A stretch of 64,000 nt of DNA, taken from Uloborus plumipes (Eukaryota; Arthropoda; Arachnida; Araneae; Uloboridae). The stretch lies in the NCBI GenBank assembly GCA_038373865.1, contig JAXGGA010004707.1, positions 21,326 through 85,325 on the forward strand. Reading direction: 5' to 3'. The first letter of the stretch is position 1. Every line of letters starts with the position of its first letter. Shown in pieces: positions 22,943 to 34,615 of the stretch. Under the pieces are notes generated by a model. The model was not told the DNA's origin. It made no database searches and saw only the letters and a program-made list of their open reading frames with translations. A program made the translations under genes and the position numbers.

Positions 22943-23620
22943 TGAGTTTTTTACGTGTTGATTGTGCATCAATTTTTTGAAGGACTCTAAACTAATGTAA
23001 GCTTATATTAATTCTGTAATATGATTTTAAAAATTGTGACAGTTAAAGAAATTTTGTAAAAATCTGTGTTTTTTATCTAATTTTCCTCTTGTTTTTTCAT
23101 ATCTCGAAAGTAAATCGTAAGATACATATGATATAAAATTAGCTTTGGGTAACATATATGGACCTTAAAACCTCATTTTAGTGTGTATTATGTAAAAAAA
23201 ATTAATTTTATAATAAATACATTTTTTAATAATCACTTTTTGGGAAACTGTTAGATTTTTTAATCTTTGGTAGCGACCTTTAAATTTTTCTCAAAAAATC
23301 TCAAGAAATTAATTTAAGTTTCTCTTATTAGGTAGAACAAAACGGGAGGGTGACCCAAGGGAAAAGCAGAATTTACAGAAGAAAAGTAGGTCACGAGAAG
23401 GATTTTAAAAATATTTTTTATAAAGGAAGAAAAGTAAATTTGTTAACCTATAGCGTTTATTTGATGTACCTTGAGATGAAGCAAATGTGACATGTAAAAA
23501 AATTAGTTTTCTTCAGATTATATGTTGAGAAAGTATGAGAAAAACTAATCCCTTTGGTGTGAACATCTCGCATTTTCTCTTTTCAAATTTCTTGAACGTT
23601 TATTTTCATTATAATTCACT

Positions 23621-23623
<3 letters not shown>

Positions 23624-23655
<32 letters not shown>
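23624..23655. repeat. (CA)n microsatellite
   Basis: A pure CA run of about 16 units, followed by TATGTATATA. Confidence 0.9.
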
Positions 23656-23659
<4 letters not shown>

Positions 23660-23809
23660 GTATATAAAGATAATCTGCGCATTATATAGTAGACTCTCGT
23701 TAAAATGACAATAATAAGGTCTGGTACAACAGCAATATTTCTATATGCTTCAACTGACATAGGTTTATTTATTTACTTTTCGATATCCAAAAAAAAAAAA
23801 AAACAAATA

Positions 23810-23981
23810 CAGTTGAATCCGCTCAAAGGAATAGCCCTTTTGCCACGAGAAAATATTCTAGTAAAAGGGATATTCCATTATCCGGGAACAAAATAAGACA
23901 TTACAACGGTTTGGTACATTGAAAATGTAATATTAAGCAGGATATTCTTTTAACCAATATTCTAATAAGCGGGCTCAACTG
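23810..23981. mobile_element. 172-bp pogo-like MITE
   Basis: TA|CAGTTGAATCCGCTCAAAGG on the left and TAATAAGCGGGCTCAACTG|TA on the right form an imperfect TIR with TA flanks. It lies inside or beside an older pogo-type remnant starting near 23687. Confidence 0.6.
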
Positions 23982-24179
23982 TAATTTAAAGTACTATTAA
24001 AATTGAGGATATCAATAGAATGAAATTAATAATATTTTTCGATTTCTATAGAACCAAATTTATATAATCAACCAATCAACAAATTATTTAATGAAAATTA
24101 TATGAACAAGCTTTTAAAGCCATTAATAACCACGCTTCCTAAGTAAAGTTCATTAAAGATATATTTGTTATAATTAATT

Positions 24180-25050
24180 GCTATATAATTGACCTTCAAA
24201 ATTATATTTCATATAAGTAATGCATTATCTATCTGAAACACAAACTGAAAAAAAAAATTTAATCTGAAAATTATATAGTGTCAATAGTAATAATATTTAC
24301 TTGCATTTTTAAATTACTGGAACGCAATATTTTCTGCTAGTTAAATCAACTAAAAAAAAAAAAAAAGACTATGAGCAAATGTGAGTTAAGTGCTATTTAA
24401 TTGACCTTGAAAATATATTCATTATAAATAATGTATTAACTATCAGAAAAACAATCTGACAAAATATTTTTAAAATTTGAAATAAATATAGCATTAACCG
24501 CTTGCCTGATTATCCCGAGTTATCTCGGGCTCATATGAGCTGTAAGTAATTTTTATCACGAGAAAACTCGGGTGAAACTAAATGATTTTACACCTATAAA
24601 AAATTAAAAATTCAACTTGAAACCTACTTATTTTGTTAGTTTTGTTTCATGGTATTTAAAAATCAAATTAAAAAAATGATTTTTTTTTTTGCATTTTTTT
24701 CCAAAAAAATTTGTAAGGCAAGCAGTTAATAGTAACAATATTTGATCATATTTTTAAGTTTCTTCAATGAAATATTTTCTACAAATTAGACCAAGCAGCT
24801 GAGCTGAAAAGCGGCTGACTATGAAAAAATATCACAGTTAATAGCTATTTAATTGACCATTAAAACGATATTTTTTTTTTATAAATAAGGTATTATCTAA
24901 TCAGAAAAACAATCTGACAAAATATTTTAAAATCTGAAAAAAATATATAGCATGAATAGTACTAATATTTATTCACATAGTTTTTCTTGAATGCAATATT
25001 TTCTGCAAATTAGAGCAAGCGGCTCAACTGAAAAACAGACTATGTGAAAA
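24180..25050. repeat. Three-copy tandem repeat, about 210 bp unit
   Basis: Units start near 24180, 24391 and 24843. Each opens with CTATWTAATTGACC, continues with ATCTGACAAAATATTT-like and 'atatagcatnaatagtaataatatttac' words, and closes with 'gcaatattttctgc' and 'gactatg'. The middle unit is longer because a 228-bp MITE is inserted. Confidence 0.7.
24498..24725. mobile_element. 228-bp TTAA MITE (piggyBac-like)
   Basis: TTAA|CCGCTTGCCTGATTAT ... GTAAGGCAAGCAG|TTAA: an inverted end pair (CTGCTTGCC/GGCAAGCAG) with TTAA on both sides. Subterminal hairpins of CCCGAGTTATCTCGGG type lie inside. The first and third repeat units, which lack it, show the unoccupied site. TTAA duplication is the hallmark of piggyBac elements; no transposase is present. 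Confidence 0.75.
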
Positions 25051-25061
25051 ATGAAAGAAAT

Positions 25062-25101
25062 TGTCCGGGAAAATGAGAGCAAATCTCCCGTTTCCCGGAC
25101 A
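25062..25101. repeat. 11-bp hairpin TGTCCGGGAAA
   Basis: TGTCCGGGAAA (25062-25072) and TTTCCCGGACA (25091-25101) form a stem with an 18-base loop at the left edge of a GC-richer patch. Confidence 0.6.
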
Positions 25102-25450
25102 GAGAAGTGAAAGCTTCCATGATGCTCTGCGCGACCTTCTGAGCTGTCTCCCCTGCAGTGTGAATTTAGCCCTTCCACGATGTTTTCCCTCTGGTACCTG
25201 GCTTGCATCGTCAAAGGGTGAGTTTATTATTTCCAATTTTATTTTTTTAGCCCCTTGCGAGAGTTACCGGCCTTATTTTGGGATTTGTTTGAATTTTTCC
25301 ATCGAGAAAGGAAGCCGAAACCAGCGATTCCCACCCAAAAAATCAATTCTCCCCGTGGGAAGCTGCGCTGTAAACGGAACGGCTTGTGTTCTTTTTTAAG
25401 TTCACAATACACGTGCTACACTGTTGAGGAGGAGACTGGATGTATATTTA
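25062..25450 (+). promoter_or_regulatory. GC-richer patch, possible promoter/first exon
   Basis: This patch is clearly richer in G/C and CpG than its surroundings and lies 440-830 bases before the exon at 25892. It contains AAAGG|GTGAGT at 25218, a good donor, preceded by a short frame from ATG 25180 (MFSLWYLACIVKG). A TTTTTTTAG acceptor lies only 28 bases later at 25246-25254, too near to pair with that donor. The patch could be an untranslated first exon and promoter for the downstream exon, or part of a repeat. Confidence 0.3.
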
Positions 25451-25891
25451 ACTTTTCCATTTGCTTGTTTAATTGAGGGAAAAAGGCCGCAACTTGTTGA
25501 AGTTCTGAAGCTTGTTGAGAAAAATATTTGCTTTTTCGGAGTAAAACCCCCTACTAATTTACAAACATTAGTCATTCAATAATTAGTGTCGGAAACTTCC
25601 ACTTTCTGAAAAGTCAAATTTGGTAACGATCGTCGATACAAGATATCAACAAAGACTTTATTTTGGTCCGTTTATTATTTCTTTTTGGAGTAGATTTACA
25701 GCGCCCTTCCCATTGTAGTCCTTTGATCAACTGAATTACACCTAGCGTGTTGCGTAAGTGAGTTGCTGTTAAAGGTTGAAGATTTTTATAGATAAGTAGG
25801 AGTAGATATTATATTTGTGAATTAAAGAGAGTAGGACTTTGGATAATCAAGATAATTTTCTTTATCATATAAGAAAGGTCAACAGTCAAAA

Positions 25892-25971
25892 ATGGAAAAT
25901 CGGTCGATAGCAGTGTTGTTAAGTGCTGTAGTCGCCGGCATTGCTGTGATATATTTTAACTGGTCTAAAAG
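25892..25971 (+). CDS. Candidate first coding exon with membrane anchor
   Basis: The ATG at 25892 is preceded in frame by TAA at 25853. It opens 26 codons plus two bases and ends at AAAAG|GTAAGC, a strong donor. The peptide starts MENRS, has a 17-residue hydrophobic segment (IAVLLSAVVAGIAVIYF, residues 6-22), and then NWSK with a basic Arg/Ser split codon. A short polar N-terminus, one hydrophobic helix and a basic flank suggest an N-terminal signal anchor, as in outer mitochondrial or ER membrane proteins. The gene is not recognised and the second exon was not found downstream. Chance is possible for so short an exon; the in-phase stop, strong donor and coherent anchor argue for a real gene. 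Confidence 0.5.
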
Positions 25972-27787
25972 GTAAGCTTGTGAAAAATGATATATTAAAA
26001 AAGAAAAAAAAAAACAGGCTTGTTATTTGATTACGAAATTATTCTTATATATTTGGATTTCATGTAGATATTACTTTTATTTTATAATTTTTTTAACTTA
26101 AATTTTTAAAAAATGTTATGTGTGATGATTTAATATCGTAATAAGTTTATATTTTATATTGTTAACAGAAATATAGATTTATAGTGAATCATTATCATAT
26201 TGCTAAAATAATTCAAAAATATGTTTCAAAAAGAGTTTCCCAGGAAATAAATTAGCTTGATGCCACACAATATTCTTCTAGAAGTATAAATTGTGTATTT
26301 AAGAAATAGTGTAGTAAACTACTTTGCTGCTTTTTCATCAACGCAAAACAAAATTGCATAAAATTGTTTATCTCACTTTTCTATATCAAAGCAACTATTG
26401 TTAATTTTTATAATTGCTGAAGTACTTTTTCTAGCGGAAGCTTTATACCATGCATAATTTGAGCATGGTATTACCAAATATTTTTAACAAGTATAATAGT
26501 AATTAACGAGGTATCAATCGCTACTCTTAAAGTTAAAACTATACACCGTCTGATAACCTTTCAACTTCAATAACTGCACATGTAACAAGAAACTTGCTAT
26601 AAACAGTTTGTTGATCTTAAATTTTTTGTTCTCACAGTACTAATTTCATTACTTTTAAACTCGTTTGGTATAGTATTTTTAATTTCTTATTTATGTATTC
26701 ATTTTAACTGATGCTCTTAATGTATTGTTCAACTTGATATGATATAAATTTTCCAATCAAATAAAACATTCCAGGAGGGAGTTTTAAAGTCATTTATGAT
26801 AATATGTTGTATGGATGTAGACAAAACAAATGTCAAATAATTATTTAAGGGCTACGTTGGGAGACATTTTTCTCAGAAATATCAAACATTGACTAACTGC
26901 TTATTTTTTTCAATTAAAGAGTTTAAAAGTAGGAAAATAAACGAAAAAAATATTTTCTTACAAAATTTGTAGGAATAGGGAAATTTGAGCCAAACTTAGC
27001 TTATTTTACTGTTTGCACGAAACAATCTATATACATTTGAACTCAATATATTTAAAAATGCATTGTAATGTAAGTTACTATATTACTTACCTGTGTTCTG
27101 AACTATGTGTTATAACAGTCCCAAAATAAAGAACAGGCAACGTTATTGAAATTCACACCACCGAAAAACAATCAATATTTCCCGGATAAATACCTGTAAA
27201 ATTTTTAAATGCAAACATACAGCTTAGATTACATTATATTTAGATTATTAGAACACAGCTGTATTATGATTGTGAAAAACAACTAAAAAAATCATGTTGA
27301 CTAGCATAAAACCTTTTCAGTTATTCAATCCATCGTAAGTAAAAATGTCGAAAAAAAGTATTTTTTATATAAAACGCTTTTGAAGATTTATCTTACATTT
27401 AACTAAACGCTTGAAATATTGTTTGGGACCAAAATTGTCCATGTTAGTAGCTTATATATATTTTGGCTTATATTTGTCAATATGTTTACTTATTTTTAAG
27501 CTTTTTCGGTCTTTAGGCTCTTTAAGTTCAACTTCCGATTGTTACGATATCTTTCTGGTGTACCTAATCGGCTGTAACTTCGTTTCTAATTACAACAAAC
27601 AAAAATGAAACATTTTTGGAGTCCTTAAAATCTATTGAAAAAAAAAAAGCAAAATGGCATAGTTTAAAGCAAAAATGGTCACTTTTGGGCAGGTAGACCC
27701 ATTCAAAAAAATAGTCTGTACGCCAGGATGCATGTTTTTATAGTTATATGTAATTCAAAAAATAGTTTTTTCATTCATATACGTATC
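25972..27787. other. Intron-like AT-rich stretch
   Basis: This is presumably the first intron of the gene starting at 25892. No exon or element boundary was identified. Confidence 0.4.
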
Positions 27788-27789
27788 TA

Positions 27790-27921
27790 CCTCAGAACCA
27801 GACTAACGTAAGTCCATTTTCGTCATTTTTCGGTAGAGGGGAAAAACGATTGTCGAATACATCGTTTTTCCCCTCTACTGAAAAATGACGAAAATGGACT
27901 TACGTTAGTCTGGTTCTGAGG
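27790..27921. mobile_element. 132-bp near-perfect palindromic MITE
   Basis: TA|CCTCAGAACCAGACTAACGT ... ACGTTAGTCTGGTTCTGAGG|TA. Arms of about 61 bases differ at one position (CGGTAGA versus TCTACTG); the loop is about 10 bases (TGTCGAATAC). TA flanks suggest a mariner-type insertion. The arms are so alike that the insertion must be recent or the stem conserved. Confidence 0.75.
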
Positions 27922-30222
27922 TACAGATATTTTCTAAAAAAAAATCATATCCTTAAATATTAAACTAACCTTCGTTTATCAATACTGAAATTATTATTAT
28001 GCAGCTTTCCTATTTTATTTTGCTCACAAAAATTTTCATCAACAAAAAGAGCCATTTGTAAACTACTATGAAATTCAAACTAACAAGTTTATTTAGTGGC
28101 AATTTATTTAATCGTTCATCTTATTCACACTCCATAATTATGTTAAAAGCAGCATTTGAATGTGAGTATAACAGGTACACGTTTGCATTATAATTTGTTT
28201 CAAATAATACTATCAATTATTTAATTCATGCTAACATTTAGTTCTCTTATACATGAAGATTTATATTTTTTTTATTCGTAGTTCAAAGTAAAATGTTCTA
28301 AAATTAAAGTAAGGGAAACTAGGGAAGTTTGTAGCACCCTCTCTTCTTCTTATCTAGACAATTATTTAACTAATGATCATCATATAGTAGCATGATATCA
28401 AGTAGAGTCAAAAGTTAATTCGAATTTTTTAGACATTCAAAGTAGAATCAAGGAGCAATCGTATGTGATGCGAAAAAAAAAATCTTGCTGCAAATTCATC
28501 TCGCCAGTATTATTCATCATCAGCATAAACAAAATTAAATGGAATTGTTTTAGTACTCTGATTAATACACTACAATACTGATTACTTCATTTTTACTTTC
28601 ATTTCTTATATTTATATGTTTTTTAAATGTTTGGTGAAAATGGTTATTAAGGGTGAATCCACTTTTGAACTCACTTCAATTCTGGGAGTTTTGATACCTG
28701 GTCAAAGCTTCTCATTTAGTATTATTTGATGGTGTAACAATTTAAGCTGTATACAACACTTAATTTCTTTTAAAAAGAAATGTTTTAAATTCAAATGAAA
28801 GAAGTTTTATGGTCTTAACTTGTAATCTTTCTCTCAGTATTCACTTGAAGCAACGCATTATTCTCATCAAACTAAACAGAACTGGAAATTCCTTTTGTCA
28901 TTTGTCAGTAAATTTATTAAGATACTCAATCCATCTTTACTTTCCTCAATTATTTGCAAAATTTCTTTATTTTATTGCAACTTATGCATTGTAACTTTAA
29001 TTTTATAACATGAAAATCAACAAAATAATTGTCTGGAAGAGTCAACTGTGGTAGAAATCTTACCAAATCAAGGAGTTTTACAAATACCCCTTTGAAACAA
29101 ATATTATTAAGGTCCCTCATTCAATGGTTAGTGGAGGCACAGAAAGAACTGCATTGAAAAGACAATTTACACACTGGCATTTCTAACAATAATAATCTCT
29201 ACTGATTCAAATTAAATTTAATAAAAAAATAGTATTTTCTTAGACATTATTTCCGGTACCTTGTAGTAATATCTAATTAGACATCTAATTATTTTAGCAC
29301 CATTTTTTCAACTTTTAATCTCCCGTAGAAATCATGGTAATAGTGATCATTGTAATGTAACTATAGCATAACGTTTTACGAATTTCTTCGTATGGTTACA
29401 CCAGAATTATCCAAAGGAAAAAAGAGCATTTATCAGGCAGGAACTCAATTATTCGTTTATCAATTTTGGTCAGGTTCATGCTTTCCCACTACCAATCTAC
29501 TTTACATAAATTCGTAGGTAATTTTAATTATACACGATAGTATCAAACCCGGAATCTTGATAGCGTGTTTGACCGCCCTGCCGGTCAAGGCACATCTTGG
29601 TTACATTCATAAGACTTTAATAAGAGCTCTGCGCGCATGTTCGTCTTAACGCTGTGAATAATACCTCAGTAGTTTTAACACTTTGTAGAACTTTACACAG
29701 GCTACGTGATACTTTCCTCCAATAATTAGAGTTTTCTTAAAGACAGAACAGCCTAGTCTAGAAGTTAAGTAACGTTGCACCAATTAGCAATGGTAACCTT
29801 ACACAATTCTTTTATAGTACAGTTAATAACCCGATTTTAAAATTTCAGAAACATTCGAAGGTGACTGAAAACTCATTTTCTTGTGCATAAAACAGAATAT
29901 ATAAATAAAATAGCTATTTGAGCAAAATGAGACCAAAACTATAAAAAAAAAAAAAAAAAACACTAAATGAATAGCATGCCTCTCCTATTTTTGAAGATTT
30001 TTTTTTCTAAGCTAAAATCAAACAGAGAGCTCTGATAGCTATCTCAGATGCTATAGGATCAGGACAAATTATTTGAAGAGCTGAATCGAATCCTTTACAC
30101 AATGTGTATTTACAAGCGAGAGAAAATTGTAAGAGCTGCACGAGATTATTCAAATCTAGAAAATTTTTTATCCAGTTTGTCTTACGTCGTAAGAGGTTAA
30201 CAATGGCAGAGAAGTTTAAATA
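27922..30222. other. Non-coding stretch with one tRNA-like segment
   Basis: No exon was found. Read on the minus strand, 29600-29535 contains GGGCGGTCAAACACGC, then 'tatcaagattc' and CGGGTTTGATAC. This resembles A-box and B-box halves of a tRNA-derived SINE. A run of 20 A lies at 29942-29961. Confidence 0.4.
29535..29605 (-). repeat. tRNA-like (SINE-type) segment
   Basis: The minus strand shows an A-box-like GGGCGGTCAAACACGC and, about 27 bases on, a B-box-like GGGTTTGATACT. A cloverleaf cannot be completed, so a true tRNA gene is not supported. Confidence 0.3.
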
Positions 30223-30633
30223 CAATAAACTCTCGATTATCCGTGAGCGGATTATCCGAGGGGCGGATTATCCGCGAGGGTCTAGGGAAAGAAACAAACA
30301 CAATTAAATGATTTTTTCAAAACAGCATAAATTTATATTTTGTTTTTTCTTGACATTTCTTACCCAAGAGTGGTGTACTTCATCCAATAAATTATTTTAC
30401 CTGGGTGTTATCATAAGTGCCACTACTTTATAGATTTTATATGCTTGAGAACCTCAAATACAAATAATTTTTATGCTGTATCTATTGTCACTGTTTGTAC
30501 ATATCACGTTTTAAGTGTAATGCAACTTTATATCTTCTTCATCCATTATTTTATGCTTTTTCGGGTTATCCGCGATTTTCGTTATCCGCGATACCCGTGA
30601 CACCCAATTCCGTGGATGATCGGGAGTCTACTG
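30223..30633. mobile_element. 411-bp pogo/Tigger-like MITE
   Basis: TA|CAATAAACTCTCGATTATCC at the left and GATCGGGAGTCTACTG|TA at the right. Both subterminal regions repeat GGATTATCCG or CGGTTATCCGCG words. The form is that of Tigger-type elements with TA duplication; no transposase. Confidence 0.65.
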
Positions 30634-32431
30634 TAGTTAATATCATTTGCAAGAATACTAGAAGATCGCCCATGGAATAATGGAGAATCGACTTCACGTA
30701 CAAAATTTTGTTGCATGGTTATATCCACACCAAAGGCTTCCCTTTTGTACAACTTCATACGATACCCGCTAGATTTTGCCTTGAACATGATTCGAACTTA
30801 CTTTTTGAAGATAACACTTTACCATCAAGAAATAAGTACATTAAAAATGAATGATGTACAATCAAATCTAATAAGTCCTCATAATGTCAGGTATTACTTC
30901 TTTTCAAGGATCCTCACCCTCAGTACATTTAAAGTGAAAATAGTTTAATTTTAGGCAAGAGTCTCACCATTACCCGAGGTCACACGGGCAAGTCATCTCT
31001 TTTTTTTTTATTTTTTCTTCTAACAGTGAGAAATGATTTTACTAGAAATAATGAAACTTCTAACAAAATAGAAAAGTTGCAACTTTAACTAAATCCTGTA
31101 TTGAGTTTTATAAGATAAGTAGAAGATTAAGTTTTCAAAAAACACCCATTTTCAAATTTTATTACCGGTAAGAAATATTAAGCTTTTTAAGTAGCACATA
31201 CTTATAGAAATTTTTTTACCAACATGGAATACAAAGTTTCTTAAGTGACACTAATTACAAATTTTATCACTGACATGAAATATTAAGTTTTCTAAGCTAC
31301 ACTAAACTTTCAAAATTTATCACCAAAGTGGAATATTAAGTTTTCTAAATAACACAAATTTTCAAATATACATAATAACACATGGTTCTTTTATAAGCAA
31401 AATTAATGTTTTAACACATTATTTTCGATTTTGCATGATTATTTTTTTTTGTCGCTACAAAAATAACATGCTCATTACTAAATGCAAAAAAAAAAAAAAA
31501 AAAAACCCGCTTCTGCAAAGAAGTTTTAAAAAGGGAACCAATGAAATTGCATTTTGAATCTTCCATGCACTTTGAACTTTTTGTATAAACTTCGTTGTAA
31601 ATAGTAACATAAAAAAATCTTATTAAAGTAAAAGAAAGTAAAACGAAAAATGAAAAAACGAAGAATTGTTATTTTCAGTCGGAATAATGTTACTATAAAC
31701 ATCTGCGTAATCCATTTGGTATGAAAGAGATGTAACAGCTCGAGCTAATAACAATTAAGTGAGAAAGAAATATTTCCTCCAGTTTTCTACAGCGTATCTG
31801 CGAAGGAAATCTTTGACCTCTTCAGAAAAACAATTTATTCAAAAACTATAAGAAAACTCGACCCATTTTTGTTTTAAAATAGAGATAAGTGCTTTGCAAT
31901 TATTATCACCCAGTTATGAAAAATCATACCGAAATTATAGTGTCAGATGCATTATTTTCTATTTTTAGTATAAACGTTTTTTCTAAAATAGAAAATTTCT
32001 TAAATTTTTGCAACTCACATCAACTATACTTATAATTAGTTTCACTGCAGCAAAAATTTTTCGTTGTTCTTGCTGGTGCAACGGCATTCCTCTGTAATCA
32101 TCAAAGGTTGGGCATAAGGAAACATCAGCAAAAACTAAGCTAAAACTGAAAAAACGAAAATTTTAACATGTTACATTTAATTTTAAAATTCAGCAACTTA
32201 CTTGAGGTGGACTGTGCCGCTGTAAGACTATCTATGTGTCACATTGTATAGCTGTAAATGCAGTAGATTCGTCTGATTATTATACACATATATTGTATAC
32301 ATGCTGAGCCGTTCTCAGTCCCCTAATATGCCGCCAACCTGAACTTTTGAGGGGGCACATATCGGGGAATATATAAGTATGTAATACCTCTGAAAACTAA
32401 AAGAAAACGAATATGTTGTAGCCATCCTGAA
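30634..32431. other. Non-coding stretch
   Basis: Holds the tandem array at 31150-31370 (listed separately) and a long A run at 31486-31504. Nothing else recognised. Confidence 0.4.
31150..31370. repeat. Tandem array, about 60-bp unit
   Basis: Four diverged units: 'ttcaaattttatcac', 'gacatgaaatattaag', 'ttttctaag' and 'acactaa' recur in the same order at roughly 31153, 31200, 31258 and 31312. Confidence 0.55.
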
Positions 32432-33105
32432 ACTTTCTTCTATATCTATGCTATGAATTCTTTAATATAACGTATAACCGCTCATGTATTCGATACTACA
32501 AAATGCTGCTGTTCGCAAAATCGGGAAGATTTCGATAATTGAAACTGGAGAGCTTAATTCATTATCGTTACATTTGACACCAGTGTCGACGCAACGACTG
32601 TGTTTCCTTTGCATACGTAATTACGACTTAGGGAGCTATCTATTTGCATAGGGCTTCCATAAAACAACGTTTCCAATTTAAACTACTTGCATTAAAATTT
32701 GACTACCGCTGCAATTTTCCAACTATCGATATACTCGTGAAGAAACATAATTTCAGAGAGAAATTCAATATCATTATAAATGTCACCTAAAGCGAAGAAA
32801 CGTTCGATTGCTCCACCCCTCTCGGAGGAATTAGCGCCAAAATCTAATGGCCACCAATGCACATGGAAGTGCATGTGTGTACCAAATTTTGTTCAATTTC
32901 ATGCAGTATTTTTTGCCCAGAGAGGCCCCAAAAATTGGTCACACACATACAGGCAAACAGATGCACATACAGACATTTTCCAAAAATATTTAATAATTTT
33001 ATGAATGACTTGGCACATCTTAAAACGCACGAATCCGTTGAAATTCGAAAATCTCCTCGAATCCAATACTAAAAATTATTTTATATATTAGATATAGAAG
33101 AAAGT
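32432..33105. mobile_element. 674-bp TIR element, ACTTTCTTCTATATCTA ends
   Basis: ACTTTCTTCTATATCTA at 32432-32448 is repeated inverted as TAGATATAGAAGAAAGT at 33089-33105. The interior includes 'gattgctccacccctctcgg' and 'tcacacacatacaggcaaac', words shared with the relic at 5996-6620. The TSD is not clear. Short open frames inside are not gene-like. Confidence 0.6.
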
Positions 33106-33410
33106 AAAAAAAAGAGAAAGTAATGTTCAGGCTTAAAAAAATATTAAAAAGCAATCTTACAAACGACCATTTTGAAATATCTGGTATTTTAATTATAAGT
33201 TTATTAGAATATTAAATGAAAATGTATATTCGGCTTCTTTGGTATTGAGATTTACAATTTTTTTTTGAGTACAATTTTTTTTTTTTTTTGAGAACACATT
33301 TTGTACCACTTTATGAGAGTTAAAAAGTAAAAGCAACAATTTTTAAAATTCGACGTTTATGAGGAAGAAAATACGTTCCTCATTAACTTAGTAATATGCC
33401 TAGTTTAATA

Positions 33411-34150
33411 CACTGCTCAAAACAATTAGGGGAGCACATGGTTTTAACAAAATTACGTGAAGATGTATATCAATAAGTAACATAAAATGAATCGTCCATA
33501 ATTTAAAACCTACCAGGAAACGGAAGAAGAAAATTTTATGTGAAAATTAAAGTTTATGACATCAAAAAGCAGAAACAGGAGATAAGTGCAGAAATCGGGA
33601 TGTTGCAGAAACGTCTGTTTTATTGCCGCAACTGTGAAATTCGATAGCGCAATAGTTTTTTTTTTATAATTTTTTAGGAGACAAGGTTACTGGAGAATGT
33701 TTCAACAATGTGATTTACCGGAATCAATGCCGTGATATGCTATAGGCAGGCTAGAATCCGGGCAACATAACGTAGTGTCGCCGATGATGTTGGAGTCGTC
33801 TGAGGTGTTGCAAGGCTGTGGAATCGATTCCAAGAAACAGGAAATGTTAGACGTCGATCAGGGTAAGGTTGGCCACTAGCCACAACAGCAACTGATGACC
33901 GGTATATACGGTTAACAGTCCGTCGAAACTGAATCAAGAATGCTACGCATCTGCAAAGACAGTTGTTCTTGGCAATAGGACGAAGTTTGTCCAGCCAAAC
34001 AGTACGTACTTGACTTCATAAAGGAGGGCACGTAGGCCATAGGTCTGCATTTCCTTGACCCCACGCCACCGTGTGGCCCGAAGAAGATGGGCTGTTGAAC
34101 GTCGAGATTGGGAGCAGCATGATAAATTAATTTTTACTCTGATCCGAAAA
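33411..34150 (+). pseudogene. Tc1-like transposase relic
   Basis: A Tc1-type terminus, TA|CACTGCTCAAAACAATTAGG, starts at 33411. Downstream, from about 33747, the plus strand reads QARIRAT.RSVADDVGVV, LWNRFQETGNVRRRSG, ATTATDDRYIRLTVRRN, IKNATHLQRQLF, TVRT.LHKGG and, after a frame change, RHRVARRRWAVERRDWEQHD. This is the order of the N-terminal helix-turn-helix and linker region of Tc1 transposases. At least six stops and one frameshift kill it, and the catalytic DDE part and the right end are missing. Confidence 0.75.
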
Positions 34151-34615
34151 TAAACGAAACAAAATGCACCTTTTAACAAATTTTTACGAACAAAATTAGC
34201 AATTATGTTAACTAAACAAAAAATTTTCATTTACGATACCCCAAAAAAGGGTAACCCCACTAATTTTAAAGTAAAGTTAATAAAGAGTTCGAACTCACCA
34301 ACTGAAATCGTCAAGCGTTGTTTTTCAAACCTGAGGAATCATATTTCTCCAAGTATTAAGTTGTTTTATCATACTATAAACATCAAAACATTAAATGACA
34401 AGCCAATGACCAAATAATCGCGAGAAAAAATCTCTAAACAAATCTATTGAGACGTTTTGTTTTTGTGACATAATACTCTTTACTTCCCAGGTACAGATAT
34501 AAAATCCCAGAAAAGGCTTGTGCTTATAGAATTAAATATTGGGATATCAATGTAAAACTGCATCTTCTCTTCTTTTAACCAAATACTGCAGAATTAGAAG
34601 AATTAAGGTTCGTTA

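Larger units (their letters stand above)
22943..24179. other. Non-coding stretch with microsatellite and pogo remnants
   Basis: Contains the (CA)n run at 23624-23655. A lone pogo-type terminus, TAGTAGACTCTCGTTAAAAT, lies near 23687. The small MITE at 23810-23981 is listed separately. Confidence 0.5.

Noticed and set aside
25061..25399. 112-codon plus-strand frame in the GC-richer patch
   Set aside because: No motif, and a strong donor and an acceptor lie inside it; more likely promoter or untranslated exon.
29535..29605. True tRNA gene
   Set aside because: Acceptor stem and anticodon arm cannot be paired; only A/B-box-like words remain.
32780..33072. Overlapping plus-strand frames of 71-74 codons
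   Set aside because: They lie inside the 32432-33105 TIR element and share its repeat wording.
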